Below are positions 35,665 through 49,429 of a stretch of 64,000 nucleotides of DNA, piece after piece (position 1 is the stretch's first letter; each line of letters begins with the position of its first letter). Below the pieces are notes generated by a model. That model worked only from the letters and a program-made list of their open reading frames with translations. It had not been told where the DNA came from and made no database searches. A program made the translations under genes and the position numbers. Source of the DNA: Phyto melanocephala (Eukaryota; Arthropoda; Insecta; Diptera; Rhinophoridae); NCBI GenBank assembly GCA_941918925.1, contig OW799235.1:21367201-21431200 (forward strand). The letters run 5' to 3'.

Positions 35665-37164
35665 GTGTTTCTTCATCTCCCAAACTTTAGGCTTATTTTG
35701 GAACCTCTTCTTTATTCATTATTATTGTTATTAGTCTTCTTTATTCATCCTGGCTTTTGCTCCAAACTGTGATCTTAAGGAAAATAATAAATAAAAGTCC
35801 GCGCTTAATTGTTACTGCTAGAAAAAGCACGACAAATGAGATTGATAATGAAGTGATGTTGATGATGACTCTGTTTACAAATTAAGTCACAAACTTAACT
35901 AAACGACTTTCTCTAGGTTTAAATAAGTTTTTAATATTTTGCAAATGTCAAAAATAAAATTCATTTCAGTCAATAAATGAATGTCCTTAAATTTATCTAC
36001 ATCATTCATCAATATTTTAACTACTTGCAGCAAGCATATAAATACTCCACTAAATTATTTCTAGAGTTGATAAAAGCAAAATATTTTAAAATTTTTTTTT
36101 TAAGAATTCTTTCTAAGTCTACTGTTAGTTATCTTGTGTCTACGACTAGCAGGAATATTTTTTTAAAAATGACAATTAAAGTCTTTTCTTTGCAAACTTG
36201 TCTAACTGTACAATGTTGTTAAGTAGTTTTTCTACATTAAATGTGTTTTCTTTAATTTATTATGATTTCGCAATTATAATTACTACTAAGATAATGAGCG
36301 CCAAAAGAAAAATTAAAATACGTGTATACTCCTCTTAAGATTATTAAAAACAGGGAAGGAGTTCACCGTCTACGTTACAAAAATTAAAAACTGCATACTT
36401 AAGTATATATATTACATTATACACTGAGCGCTAAAAGTCAATGCATACCGTTAAAGAATTGAGAATTTATATTAAGGTTGAAACAAAACGGAAATGTGAT
36501 TCCCAGTTAATAAATGAAAAATGAATAATATTGATCCTTTATGCATTCTTTAACTAATTATATAATTCTGTGGTGCCCGTGACTGTTTCTACCAAAACAA
36601 TTTTACTAAACCGATTTATATTTAACTTTGCTAACGCGTTAATTGCTATGGCAATACAATTTGACGATCAGAAATGATTAGAAATGTGTGCAATGTCCCG
36701 TTTATACAAAGAAAATATTATTGTTCCACATAATCGATTCTTATATTTCAAACTTTGCTCACACATTAAGTTCACGCCAATACATAAATAATAGAAAAAG
36801 TGGGTTGTGTCAAAAAAAAAACAAAGTATTTTAAAAGTATTAGGGACCAAAAAACACAGATAGCTTTGTGCTTGTGGTTAAATAAATACACAGTCATAAA
36901 TTTTAATCTAGATATATGTAAGTTGAACGCAATAAGGACTAATAGAAAGTCCTGTCCAACCCGATTTGGTGAGTTTTGACGGAGCAAAGTTTTACACATA
37001 TAATATAATTGCAATAAAATTAGGTTCTGCACAATTTACACTTTATTATAATTTTCCCACATGTACGAAGATTTTGCATTCAAATAGTTTCTTATTCCTC
37101 GATATTTCAGCATATTTATTTGATGCTCATGGTTTTGTGGCAAGGGTGATTTGTTAGTCAACAG
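35665..37164. other. No gene recognised
   Basis: A+T-rich DNA. Open frames of 60-86 codons here lack motifs and overlap on both strands. No element end was seen. Confidence 0.5.
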
Positions 37165-37640
37165 AAGTATAAAATTGAATTGTATGTTTGTATGAATTTA
37201 ATGTAAAGAAAATTAATTAATATTTTTAAAAGTGTCTTTTCTAGTAGGAAAGGTGAAATTTAATAGAATAAATATTACTTAAATTATCGTCATGGCAGTC
37301 TCGATTGTATCCCATATTTTAAAGTGCAATGTCGGTTGTTCCACCTTGATTTTCTTAAATAACAACTTAGATTCCGTGTTTGAAAATCTCAACTACCTCT
37401 AGGCGATTATAATAACATTCATCCTTCGCGCGTGTTCAAAGGAGAAGTCAAACAAGTGCAATTAATAAATGATCTATTTAGATTAAAATTTCAGTTGATT
37501 ATTAGATTTTCGACAACGGTGCTTGAAAGCCATATTTTTACTTTGGCTGGGCTAAAATTGTGTGGTCTTGCTCAAACTAAACATCATTTTTGGTTTTTCT
37601 CTTCAACACTTGAAAACTTCACTTCACTCCATCACTTTTG
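37165..37640. repeat. Duplicated segment, copy 2 (partner at 32395-32830)
   Basis: Same ordered blocks as the partner. It lacks the MITE (empty site near 37255-37265) and has about 165 bp between TTCCACCTTGATTTTC (ending near 37355) and TTTTCGACAACGGTGCTTGAAAG (37508 on). A 105-codon open frame (37432-37749) crosses it, without a known motif. Confidence 0.65.
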
Positions 37641-39357
37641 GTGCTCAAGCTACTTGCATATGTACACATATAAATTGAGAAAAAATCATAATAGTTTTTG
37701 TCGTCGTAAAGGAAATGAGAGTTCTTCAAGAAATATTTCTAGCATATGATGGTGTTCCCAAGATAAAGTTTGTATACAATTGTGTTGTTATTGTTGTGTG
37801 TTACTAATATTTTTGTAATTCTTTTAATTTCTTTTGTTGCTGATATTGTCGAGTTCTTTCCTTAAAAGAAATGGTGATTGTAAGTCTAATCTATTGTTAA
37901 CTTCATTGTTTTCATTATCAAGACACAACACAACAGTAGTAGGTGTAACAAAAGTGGTTGCGACTAGAGATGGGAAAATTGAAAACATATATCGATATAT
38001 CTCCTAGCAATATGTTTTACAATTTTCAAAATATACCGGTTTTAATATATTGAAAAATATTGAAATATGTAGGTTTTGTCAAGTTTTAAACAAATCTTTA
38101 AAAACTAAAAAAAGTTTCAAATTAATATTTTTTATTAAAGCAACTCAACAATAAAGAAAACATACATTTAAGATCATTTCGATACGGGCTCTAAGTTTTT
38201 TTTTTAGACTGCTGACATTTAATTATACAAGTACTAATTAAAAACTGTCACAAGAAACGCTATTAAATCCGTTCTAAAACAGTTTTTGGTTTTTTTATAT
38301 TCATGGATTAAACTTAAACTCGATGAATTTATCTTCGTATACAGCTAGACTCTCTCTTCCTAAGCTGCCAACTCTGAAAAGCTGAAGAAGTACGCTCAAA
38401 ATATTGTTTTTTTTAACATAATTACTGGCGAGATGGGATCTAGTTTCTTAATCAACAACATTTCGTTTAATGTCCCTCAACGTCTTTCACGTCATTTTAC
38501 ACAACAAGTGGTTCCATTTTCTAAAGTTAATTATTCTAAAATGGACCCCTTAATATGAATGTGTATTAATTTTAACAAGTATTATAAATTTACAGAGTTT
38601 TCTTTAACTTCTAATGTAGTTAAGAATAAATTATATACATATATATTTATGGCCGAATTTATAAAAATCAGGGTGAAATGCTAACAATTCAACCACAACG
38701 GATCATGGATTTGCTTTTCCCCTAACTTAACCCACCAGCGTACACTTTGCTAGTAGTATTATAGTTTTCACGTATTCTTCATTATTTTTTAATTAAAAAT
38801 TTAATATAAACTTCGTTAATATTTGTAGGACGGTCAGTTAACGTCTTTATTGTATTGTGGAGTTTGCAAAAATGTTAGGAAGTAACCAGACATTCTTACA
38901 AATGCCATATTTTCCTACAAAGCAAATTTTGTTTTTTTCCTTAACGTCTCTTCTAAATTATTATTTTTCATTCTTTCCCATCCGATTGACTATTATTGCC
39001 CACTCTGAGACGTATCTTTAATTTTTCATTTCATTCACTCAATTCAGCTATTGGTACAATCAGTAATTGATTGCTAACTCATTAAATGTGAATATAACAT
39101 TCCGAAAAAATGAAATTTATTTTGGTCGTGTGAAATAGAACAGTCCATATTCAAATAAACCAAAGCAGTGTACACAAAAAAACACGTTAACTAATACTTG
39201 TTTGTAACTACACCAATTTATTCGAATAGAGTTATTAAACTAAAGACCCTTAAACATGGTTAAAATGTTCAAGAAAATTGCCAGCCGTATGCCATTTTTA
39301 GCTCTCAAAGTCCGGACGCAAATAGCAAACTCTTAAACTTTTGTTTATTATTTTCTA
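37641..39357. other. No gene recognised
   Basis: A+T-rich DNA. A palindrome TATATCGATATAT occurs near 37988 and contains the DRE-like word TATCGATA, but no gene was seen nearby. Confidence 0.5.
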
Positions 39358-40130
39358 CTAGCCAAACCCGGCGCGCGTTGCTACGCCCCTTAATGAATAA
39401 AAATGCATTCAGAACTTAAATTTAATATCAAGCGAAAAAGCTAAAAATAAAAAATTTTGTTTAATGGGCGTGGCACTGTCCACTTTTCTAATCAAGAAAT
39501 TGTATAGTCATGACAACTCAATATGTGTGTAAAAAGTTTCAGAAAAATCGATCTAGTGCAAGTAGCTAAAATGATAACTTATTTTTTATGGGCGTGGCAC
39601 TGCCCACTTTTCTAATTACGAAATTGTAAAGTCATGATAGCTCAATATGTGTGCAAGGTTTCAGAAAAATCGGCCCAGTGCAAGTACCTCAAAATTATTA
39701 ATTTATTTTATGGGCGTGGCCCTGCCCACTTTTCTAATCACAAAAGTATATAGTCATGACAGCTCAATATGTGTGCAAAGTTTCAGAAAAATCAGTCCAG
39801 TGCAAGTACTTCAATATTATAACTTTTTTATGGGCGTGGCACCGCCTCCTTTTCTTGTCACGAAATTATTTAGTCATGAAAGCTCGATATGTGTGCAAAG
39901 TTTCAGAAAAATCGGTCAAGTGCAAGTAGCTAAAAATGTTAACTAATTTTTTATGGGCGTAGCCCCGCCACTTTTTTCCACCCATAAACACTCCCTGGAA
40001 TGTGCAAAACAACTTACCAAAGTTTGAGCCCGATCGGTTTTACAGTTTCGGAGTCTATAGCTAACACACACACACACACACAACACACACACAGAGTTTC
40101 ACTTTTATATATATAGATATAGATATCTGT
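39358..40130 (+). repeat. Dispersed repeat with internal tandem array
   Basis: Begins CTAGCCAAACCCGGCGCGCGTTGCTACGCC, similar in style to the minus-strand repeat end at 9927-9946. It contains the tandem array at 39464-39952, then GAGCCCGATCGGTTTTACAG, an (AC)n run (40063-40092) and a TATATATATAGATATAG tail. The class is unknown. Confidence 0.6.
39464..39952 (+). repeat. Four tandem units of about 122 bp
   Basis: Units start with ATGGGCGTGGC at 39464, 39588, 39710 and 39830, with a fifth partial start at 39953. Each unit carries CCACTTTTCTAATCA, TAGTCATGA, GCTCAATATGTGTG and CAGAAAAATCGG..AGTGCAAGTA. The 99-codon open frame here (39647-39946) simply reads this repeat. Confidence 0.9.
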
Positions 40131-42805
40131 ATATCAATATGTCTGCTTGTCTGACCAAATCTTCCGGCAGCCTGTTTTGTTTATCGTTTTCACAATATTT
40201 CACTGAATTTGTATAAGAATTTCATATAATGGTATGAATTACTATTACATGCTTGTGTTGGTTGATTGTTTTGTAGAAGTTTGTTTTTGTTATTATCCAT
40301 TTGCTTTCTTATACAATTAAGTTTGTTATTGTAAAATGTTATTGTTTTCAAAAGTTGTTTTTTTATTCCCTAATAACTATGCCAAACACACATATGCACT
40401 ATTAAATAACAAATGTATGTGTTTGTATGGCATGTTCTCACTACTCCTTTTGCTGTTTACTAATCTTTCTTACTGCCATCGTTCTCTGTTTGTGCTTTTT
40501 GTAATGTTTTGTTATAGAGTTATGAATTTTTATGTAGTACACAATATTTATGATGTTTGTTGTTTCATTATGTTTCAAGTGTAGTTGTAATTGTAAATGT
40601 GTGTATATATTTTTAATTGTTAGTGGATAAGTTGCTATTGCAGTTCCCAACATACCAAATAGAAATAAAACTGCAATACCACTTGTGAATAATATTATGA
40701 CAATAGTGGATTCACAACTGTTTCTGATCAGTTCGTATGTATGCACACAAAAACTATGCTTCTTAAGTACATACATATGTACGGGAAATTTGTCAACAAG
40801 TGCAGTTTTATTTGTTGACAAATTTCTTTTGTGTTTTGCATTTAGTGTTCAAATTTCAAAGTGAATAAAAGTTATAATTGTGTTGTGCGAAAAAATAAAT
40901 GGTTTGTAATATTATTTATAATAAAATAATTAGAAATGCCTTACAAATATAAAAAAAGGGTTAGAACAGAAACAAAAGAAGTAATTGAACTTCTTTTTAA
41001 TAACAAAAAACCAAAAAATAATTACAAGGATAATCTTAAAACAATATTATTTTCGTAAGCTTATTCTACTATTACAAGCAATAGCTTATAGTAATCGTGT
41101 ACATTTAAGCTTATGAATAAGGGTTCCGTTTCGATTATTCTATAATTGTTACACAAACATTTTACAATCGATTCACAACTCTTTTACAAGCTTGCGGCTT
41201 GTGTTGGTAAGCTTATTATAATATTATTCACAAGTCATTTGGCATGTTGGGTTGTTACTGAAGCAATACAATGTCTTGTACAAAAAGTCTTTATTTTTAA
41301 GCAAAGTGCGAATGCCTTCCAAGTTGTATAAACTAAAGAGTAAGATTGGTATTTAGCAGTTGCAAATATTTACAAGTATTTCAAAGCAGAGTTTCCCTGA
41401 TATTTTCAAAAGCACCGATTAGAAGAAATTCATCGAAAAATCTCTGAAATTGCAAACTAATCCCTGCAGATAACGCGACTAGTCCACACATGCAAGTAAA
41501 GTTTACTCTGTAATGGACTAGGACTGGTCCAAATTTTATCCAAATTTATGTAGAAAACGGGATCGATTTAAATTTGCGATGATCTAGGGCTAAGCAATAT
41601 AACCCAACTTTGCATTATATCAGAGTAGTCTCAAATCTAGTCTTTCTCACTATCTCAATGCACTATAGGAAATTTGCCACCTTTTTTTGACCAATATTAA
41701 TAACAGCCAAACGGGCGGGCTGATTTGACTTTTGGTGAACACTTAGGAGAGAGAAAGTGACCGAAAAAGTTGTTCATACACTCAGAAGAAAACATATGTA
41801 AATTTAACTAAAAAATTAACAAATAATTAGTTTTAAGAAGGTGTTATGGGTTATAGGTTCCCGCATCCAAGATTTTTCTAGATCTTTGATAGATAATCTG
41901 GTTTTCTAAACTGCTTTTTTTCAAAAAATTTTTTCGAGTGTACACTTACCTTTCGAATATGAGAGTAGAAATTAATTTTGCCAATTTTATGAAGTAACAA
42001 ACAAAGTCATGTTTAAAAAGGATTTTATTGAACAATTTGATTTTTGATTTCCAAACCGTCAACTAAATGTAATATACATGGGTTCAAAATGCCACCACTC
42101 TCCATTTCTTCATCTTTGCTTTCGAGATTTTCTTCGTCTGTTCGAGAATTTTCTAAAAAAATTTTGCTCCTCTGATCTCAGTAATTCGACCACTTCTGAT
42201 GAAAGATTTAATTTCTTCTGGGCTTTATGCGTTTATTCAACGAAATGCTGGAAATGAGTAGATCTAATGTGTTCAATGCTCGATTAGAAACATCCGTCAA
42301 GTTTTTTTTAGAACTTTAAAGTTTCTGGAACTATTACGTCATTTTATATTTATATTTGAACAGTATAATCGTGAATGTTTTTTAAATACTGTTAAAATTT
42401 TTCGGAACAATCACTCTTAGAAATGTATGACATATATTGAACAATTCTGAATTTGGCACGCAGTATGAATAATTTTATTTTTTTTTAAACTCGCGAAAAA
42501 TTCGCAGATAAAATATATTAAATTTGGAAGACAATTGATTGTTCTAAAGAGCTATTATGATATTATGTTTAACCTGTGTTATCCTTTTTTGTAAGTCTAT
42601 ATAAGATTCTAATTCATTATTCCATTAGTTCATTTTAAGGTCACTTCAATTTTTTCAATTTAATCGATTGTATAGATGAGTTTACCAACATTTTGCTATA
42701 AAATGTAAAAGTACTTAACTTTGGTATTTTTTATTTTTAAATTTTAGTTACGAAAACTTTTGTTAGAAAATGTTACAAAATTCACTGCTTAAGGCAAAAA
42801 AAAAA
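40131..42805. other. No gene recognised
   Basis: A+T-rich DNA. Overlapping frames on both strands at 40336-40821 have no motif. No repeat ends were seen. Confidence 0.5.
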
Positions 42806-43105
42806 AACAAGTAACAGTGCTATATTCGGCCGTGCCGAATCTTATATGCCCTTCACAACGTGTAGTCATGCAATAACAATTGTTTGTATCACCATTCATC
42901 TCATATGAAATACGTACATATGTATATACTGGTTAGACTAAATGTGGCATCGAATCCCAGCTGAGCCAAAAAAATTTTATTTTATTTTATTTTATTTTAT
43001 TTTATTTAGTATATTATTTATATTTTATAATTTTTTTATATTTTTTTTAAATTTTTTTAAAAAATTTTTTTAGAAAAATTTTTAAAATTTTTTTTTAAAC
43101 TTTGG
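42806..43105 (-). mobile_element. 3' end of a dispersed repeat (hairpin family)
   Basis: On the minus strand it ends ATTCGGCACGGCCGAAT-ATAGCACTGTTACTTG, like the repeat at 821-1609. It contains GGCTCAGCTGGGATTCGATGCC in the same order as that copy, and breaks off in the A/T-rich core (43000-43105). Confidence 0.75.
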
Positions 43106-45461
43106 TAAATTTTCTATACTGCAATGGAGTGTTTGAAATACCGTTATACACTAATTGACAATACTAATATAATCGCTAAGACAAAAACACTTATCGCTTA
43201 ACTACAAACTCTTGGTTGAAAATGCTATGGCCAATTGCTGCATTTTATAGAGTCATGTTGAACTAGTCCATTTCAGCTGCAATGAACGACGTAGTCTAAA
43301 ATTATCTGCAGGGAAATGAATCACTTTCATGTGGTACATTTGTATAAATCATGACAATCTTTTGCTATGAATACTTTGAGATCATTCAGATGTTCCCACA
43401 TCTTTTTAGAAATTGGACTCTGTGGTGAGGATTGCAGAAAATTATCAGTCTACAGTGGGATGGCACGGGATTTAGTGAGGTCGGGGATTAATTTTTTTTC
43501 TGTTGGCTCGTAATATCTGGGAAACGAAGGGGATTGAGAAGGAACCCGTTTATGGAAGAGATCTGCTTCGGTAACTCCCCTACTTATAAATACGTATACA
43601 TTAAAAATGTACTTTTTTGATATCTGCGAAAAATCATGGTTCAATGTATCTGCGATACAAAAAATTGTAAAAAAAAATTTAATTAAAAGTGCAGATTATT
43701 GATTTTAAAACTGGTAACAAGTATCGTAATTTCCCTATAAATGACTAAGGCAAAAGTAAAAACTCACTAAAACCCACATAAAATCGACTTAGCTCCGCCT
43801 TCGTATATATTTTTTGCCTTTTTTCTGACATGTATAATTTTTTCAAATTTTACAATGATATCTAAAATACAAAATAATTTTCCTTTAGTATCTCTGTGTT
43901 TTTATTTTTTAGCACATTACTTGAACAATTAAGTTATGTAATAATGTTGAGTATTTGTTAAGGAATTAAATGTCCTGGGAAAGTATTCTTTAATGTTTAT
44001 TATACAACTACAGTTGCACTTTCAATTTTTCTTTTATACTTGCTCAATTGTTTTCTTTTCTGACAACATAATTTGCCAGCATATTGCTGGTAATGGTGTG
44101 TAGTCCCAACCAAGGGAACAAGGGCAATGCAGTAAATGCAAACTGCAGTAAATGCTAAGAAAGACTTAATATTTATATTTTTTGGGTGTCCTGGTAGACG
44201 TGCTAACACTATGGCAATTTGAGCAGCGAGAATTCAATTTGATCACAGACAAAGGAAATCCTACAGCAAGATTTCAAATCTATTCATTCATTGGTTTGTT
44301 CCTTTCATTGCCAGCAAAAAACGGTATTTCTGTAATAGCAAAACTTAATTGCTTAATAAAAGTTTTTCTCTCCTTACTGAAGGCAGACAGAAATTCAGTA
44401 TTTTGGTTAAATATTGTCTTAAAATTGTTAGGTAAACTAAGACAACAATGGTTGTACAAAAATGCATTGCATTTTAAGTAATTCCAGGCCAATTTCAAAA
44501 ACCAGCAGTAATTTTATGTAAGTCTTAAGAACAGAAAAAGCATTTGTTGTGGAATTTCTTTAAACTACTTAAAAGTATACATAGTAAAACTTGTTTTATT
44601 ATGCCAGTTATTTCTATTAAAATATTTGTATATCTTGCCTTTACATCCGCTCTTTACTTAGAATGCCTGCCAGCTCTCATTAAAATTCCACGTAGTTTTC
44701 CTCTGTGCTAGAGAGGACAGTGTACTTTTTATTTTCTAAAACCATTATTACTGGCAGTATTTGCTTTCAAATTCATTTGAAAATACAAAAAAGAAATATA
44801 TAATGGAAAAAAGTATGAGGAAAAGGTTGAAAACTCATAATACTTTGTTATAACGCCTGCAAAAACATGAAAATGATTGTAAGGTATTCATGACAAAAGA
44901 AGGATGTTCATAGTTGTTTGTAATCTTTGGCTGTAATAGGAGCATTTCTTTAATAATTCATTTGGTTAAACAACCACACTCACAGCGTTAACCATTCAGC
45001 TGAAATTGCTTTATTTTTACAAGGGATGATACCCCAAGACCCAAGCTTATTAACAGTATGTCGTCAGCAAAGAATTTGTTTTTAGTACAAGTTAAAATTT
45101 TTTAAAATTTTCGCATTTTCTAATTTAATTTTTTATTAAAAAGTAAAAGTCTATAGCAGAACCAAATCTTTGGGCATATTTTTCTCTTTTAGCATTACAA
45201 ATTTTATTGTTGACAACTTCACGGAAACTCAGCAGAAATTCAGGAGTTCTTAACGCTTTCAACTGCAGCATGCACTATCACGTTACCGAATAGTTTTAGT
45301 TTCTATTAAATTTAGCTGTTCATGCATAAAAGGCCTAAAAAATAAGTAGTTCTAGTTTATACCCCTATTGCGGTTTATAACTCAAGTCAGTTTGTTTGTG
45401 TGAAAGTCAACCCAACTTATGCACAACCAAACTCATTTTAGGTATTGTGATTTAATATTAT
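43106..45461. other. No gene recognised
   Basis: A+T-rich DNA. Around 44000-44500 three overlapping open frames (one plus, two minus, 69-99 codons) occur in slightly G+C-richer sequence. None has a motif and none can be preferred. They could include part of an exon of an unknown gene. Confidence 0.4.
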
Positions 45462-45699
45462 CGGCCATGTCATGGAAATCGAAATCATGTGAAATTGAAA
45501 TCGACGAATATTTTTAATTGAATTTTTGTAAAAATGGCCTCAGCTTTCCTGATTTCAAAAGTAGTTTAAGTATAGGAAAGTGGTCTTCAAAGTATGAGGT
45601 ATAAGAAAGGAAATATTTTTATGAACTTTGAATACGGGGGAGTTTTCAAAATTTAATCGATTTCAATTTCACGTGATTTCGATTTCCATGACTTGGCCG
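45462..45699. mobile_element. 238-bp palindromic MITE
   Basis: The left arm CGGCCATGTCATGGAAATCG... and the right arm (reverse complement CGGCCAAGTCATGGAAATCG...) match over about 46 bp with two or three differences. TAT occurs on both sides (45459-45461 and 45700-45702), so the target duplication may be TA or TAT. It has no coding capacity. Confidence 0.8.
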
Positions 45700-46147
45700 T
45701 ATAAATAGATATTAATATTATTTTTAAATATTACGTTTGTCAAATAAAAATTATAAAAATATGTTTCCTAAAATTGTTTTTTACTGCTGTGCCGAATAAA
45801 AATTATATAAAACGGATATAAGTGCCGATTTATGTTATGATGATGAAAATAAAAACTCTTGTGTAGATGTGCTAAGTACAAGAAGAAATATTTGTGATGA
45901 TTCAATCCCTCTTGAGCTGCCCAGTGACAGGTATATATTTCTAATAAACTAAATAATAATTTTAGTTTGTAGCTTTTTAAACTCTTTTTTATTTTTTGTT
46001 TTTTTAAAAGGTTGATGTCTATGCTGATAGTAATATATATAGGTGTAGGACTTCGAATGATAAAATAATGAATAACATTACGATCCACAAGCTTAATACG
46101 ATGATCTTAGCATATAAGTAAGGTGAACGATCAAGCTTGCTTCCTAT

Positions 46148-46356
46148 GACTTAAGCCTTTAGTAAAGGAAATGTAAAAACATACACATGTGTGACTGACG
46201 TAGTGGCTACATGTGGTAAGATTTTGAAATTACACAAAATGTATTTTAGTAGATATATTTATGCTCGATGATGACGTCAAAATTACGTCACAGCCACATA
46301 CGTAAGTGGCTCTTTACATTTCGTATACTAAGGGCTTTAGCCTTAAGAGAGTTTAT
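46148..46356. mobile_element. Probable MITE with imperfect inverted arms
   Basis: The left arm, about ACTTAAGCCTTTAGTAAAGG AAATGTAAA (46148-46176), is matched on the right (46300-46356, inverted) by CTTAAGGCTAAAGCCCTTAG then TATACGAAATGTAAA, with gaps. Inner parts also match loosely (GACGTAGTGGC and TGACGTAATTTT). Exact borders are uncertain. Confidence 0.4.
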
Positions 46357-49300
46357 GTTTTGAAGTTTCACAAAGTAACCACAATACACAAAATTTTAAT
46401 TGTTTTAGTTTCTTTAATTTAAAAAATTTTATCGGGATATTAGGTATACTTCCCTTTGTCAGTTATCAGTCATTCATTTAGCCTTAAAAAAATGGGGGGA
46501 CTTTTGATTATAATCTTTTTGTGAATAGTGCGGTTTTCCTTACAATAAATAAAAAAGCTTTCTCGGAAAATCTTATTTCATCTCCACTTGGGGTTGCTTT
46601 GTACATGTTCCATTGTATAGTTCAAAGACTATGTGTAGGTGGGGCGGAATGTCTATCACAGTAAAAGGATGTTGTTGTTTGTAAACGCGTTTCCGCACTC
46701 ATTTGATTTTTTTTGTGTGTGCGCCCAAATGTGTATGTATAGAAATATTTTATTTGAATGACGAAATTTTTTTTTCTAAGAAATAAAGCGTATGGCCGCT
46801 GCAAAAATGAAAAAAAAATCTATGTACGTATCATATAAAAACACATTCAATTACAACTTCATGCGGTCGATTTGCGTTGTTCATTTTGTGAGGTGGGCAA
46901 AAGTTAAAGCCGTTTGGTTTGCGTCAGTGTTTTGTCGTATAAAGTTTTAACAAACTCTTTTTTAAAAAAAAGTTGTTTCCCTTTTATGCTTAGAAATGTG
47001 TTCGTGTGTTTCCAGTATATATAATGATGTCTGCTACTTTTAGTGTTTGGTGGCCAGCATCAGCATCTCTAGCTTCCTTTTATAAAGCAAGAAAAAAAGT
47101 CCATGTATATGTGAATTCCTATAAAAAGAAAAACTTGCTGGCTCAGGATTTGCGTATCATTAATTTCATTCACTATAAGCTGTATTTAAACAGCATTGCA
47201 CGTAAATTAAAATATAAAAAGCTTCATGGACAAATCCCTTCTATCCGTAGAATGGATTTAGTCTTTAATTTTTTTTTTCTTTTAGCACCATTCATTCACT
47301 TTCATACACTTGTAGATGAATGAAAAGCCAACGAAAACTTTTTCCCATAGATTTAATTTTAGGTCGTTAATGTATTTGCTGAATATCTATGAATGAATCC
47401 TGACACTGAAGTGAGCTGGGGAGATTGTGGGACATATTTTTGGGAAGTTTTCTATTTTCGGCGTGGCTGTCAAAGTTTGCCTGACTTTTGTTTATTTAAC
47501 AATTTCTAAATAATTGTATCGACAGAATAGCGGTATCAAATTTAAGCTTAAAAATTTTAAATAATAGTCGTATAGCATAATACAAAATTCTTTTGAATTC
47601 AAATTGAATCTTAATAAACCAGCAAAACAATTTTGCACTAACCCAATGTGAGTAACATTTTTCATGAGTTCTAAATCAATAGTGATTTTTTTTGTACCTC
47701 CCTATATCCAAGATAGTTTATAATAACTCAAACAATTCATGAATACAAACCAGAGAACTGCAACAATACATATTGCTTGCGTGCGCACTCGCTGTTTACT
47801 AAATCAGTTTTAGTCTCGAATACTTTTAAGCACTCGCTTTTACTGATATGGTGGCTCATTGGCTCGTTCTTCATACAAAGCGAGTTTCATGCATGAAAAC
47901 ATTACCCAATAACTTTTCGTGTTTTTTCTATTTTCATATTTGGTAACTTCTTTGTATTTAGCTTACACGACTTAAGTTTTACGACCAGCTCGTCACAACA
48001 ACATTCACGGCATATTCATTTAGTACATGTTCGTGTATTTAAAATTCAACATTAAGTAAAAATGTGGCTGCCAGATTTTATGATTTGTCGTAGGTTTAGT
48101 GTTTGGTTATTTATTTTATGGATGAAAAATAGTAATGCTTTTTTAAAGTATTTTTTTTTATTATTATCTATAAAATTAAAAACATTATATTAAAAATTAC
48201 ATAAAGAGCGAACTCAGCCATTTAAAAAAATTTTCTTATGTGCATCTTTAGCATCATAGAATATAATTGCGTGTTTGTTGTAAAATTTGTTTTCAAAAAT
48301 GTATAAATATATAAAAAGTAAATTCTGTGTCTAAGTTGCACAATGAAATAACGGACTGCGCTGCATTGCCATTGGTCAATATTTATGTAAAAATATTTAC
48401 ATATTAATGAAATTGACGTATAAAAAAGTTGTGATTCATAAGCCTGCCGCATTCATTATAGGTTTTAATTAAAATTTTCCACGAAAATTTTTCTTGTAAT
48501 AACTTTTAAATCCAATTAATTTCATAATGAATTTTGCCTTACATGTTTACTTAAATACGATCATTGATTTTTTCCAAAATCATCTGGCAACGTTGCTTTA
48601 AATATTACTACGAATGACGAAGGCATCGAGTAAACACTTGTGCACTCAGACAATTATAACTCTAGGTCAGTGAAGGGCAGATAGAGAACATTGAATAAAA
48701 GAGAGTAAATTAGTTGTAGTATATTTACGAAACAATACAATACAGAACTCATATAAATAATTTTGCAAACTTAATTTCTTACGAGCCTCGCAAGCACATA
48801 CTAAAGTAAGTGCTCGTTGCAGTTCCCTGATACAAACACAATCAACTCATGAAACATGTGTATCTCTTCACCTAACATGCATGCGTTCCTTGCACTTATT
48901 GGAATTGAGTGAAAATTAATAACATATTCATATAAACACATGATTTCCAATGATACGTAAATGTAAAAATAAAGCATGATTCACCTAAATTGAACCACTT
49001 CATCATGGATTGAACTCATACATTCACTATTTCTCTTGCATGTAATTTTTTGTTGGGAAAGAACAGTTGTAGTTGTCAGATGCAGTGTTGTCAAAACTGC
49101 GATTTTTCAATATATTTGACTGTATCTTGTTGTCATTAGCGGAAAGTATATTAAAAAGCCACTAGCGGGTTGACGACCCTCATTTAAAAAAATCTTTAAA
49201 AGGTTAACGTATACATAGATACATTCATGTTTTTTTAATTTTTTATTATTAATCTCTCATAATCACAGGTAAAAATATATATAAATTTTTTTCACTTATT

Positions 49301-49420
49301 TTAAGCTATTACTATATTAGTATTCCAAATATAAAATTATTCAGGATTCACTTAAAATAGGCGTTTAAAAGATTTTATTTACATCGTAAGTTAAAAAGAT
49401 AGATTAAAACCTTATAGGAG
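46357..49420. other. No gene recognised
   Basis: A+T-rich DNA with open frames up to 105 codons (47006-47323 plus; 48222-48452 minus) lacking recognisable domains. No repeat ends were found. Confidence 0.45.
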
Positions 49421-49429
49421 TTAAAAGAA

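Noticed and set aside
39647..39946. 99-codon open frame with repeated peptide text
   Set aside because: It simply reads the 122-bp tandem units; there is no independent coding evidence.
44000..44498. Three overlapping frames on both strands
   Set aside because: No motif, no splice or start evidence, and mutual overlap; kept only as a remark in the region entry.
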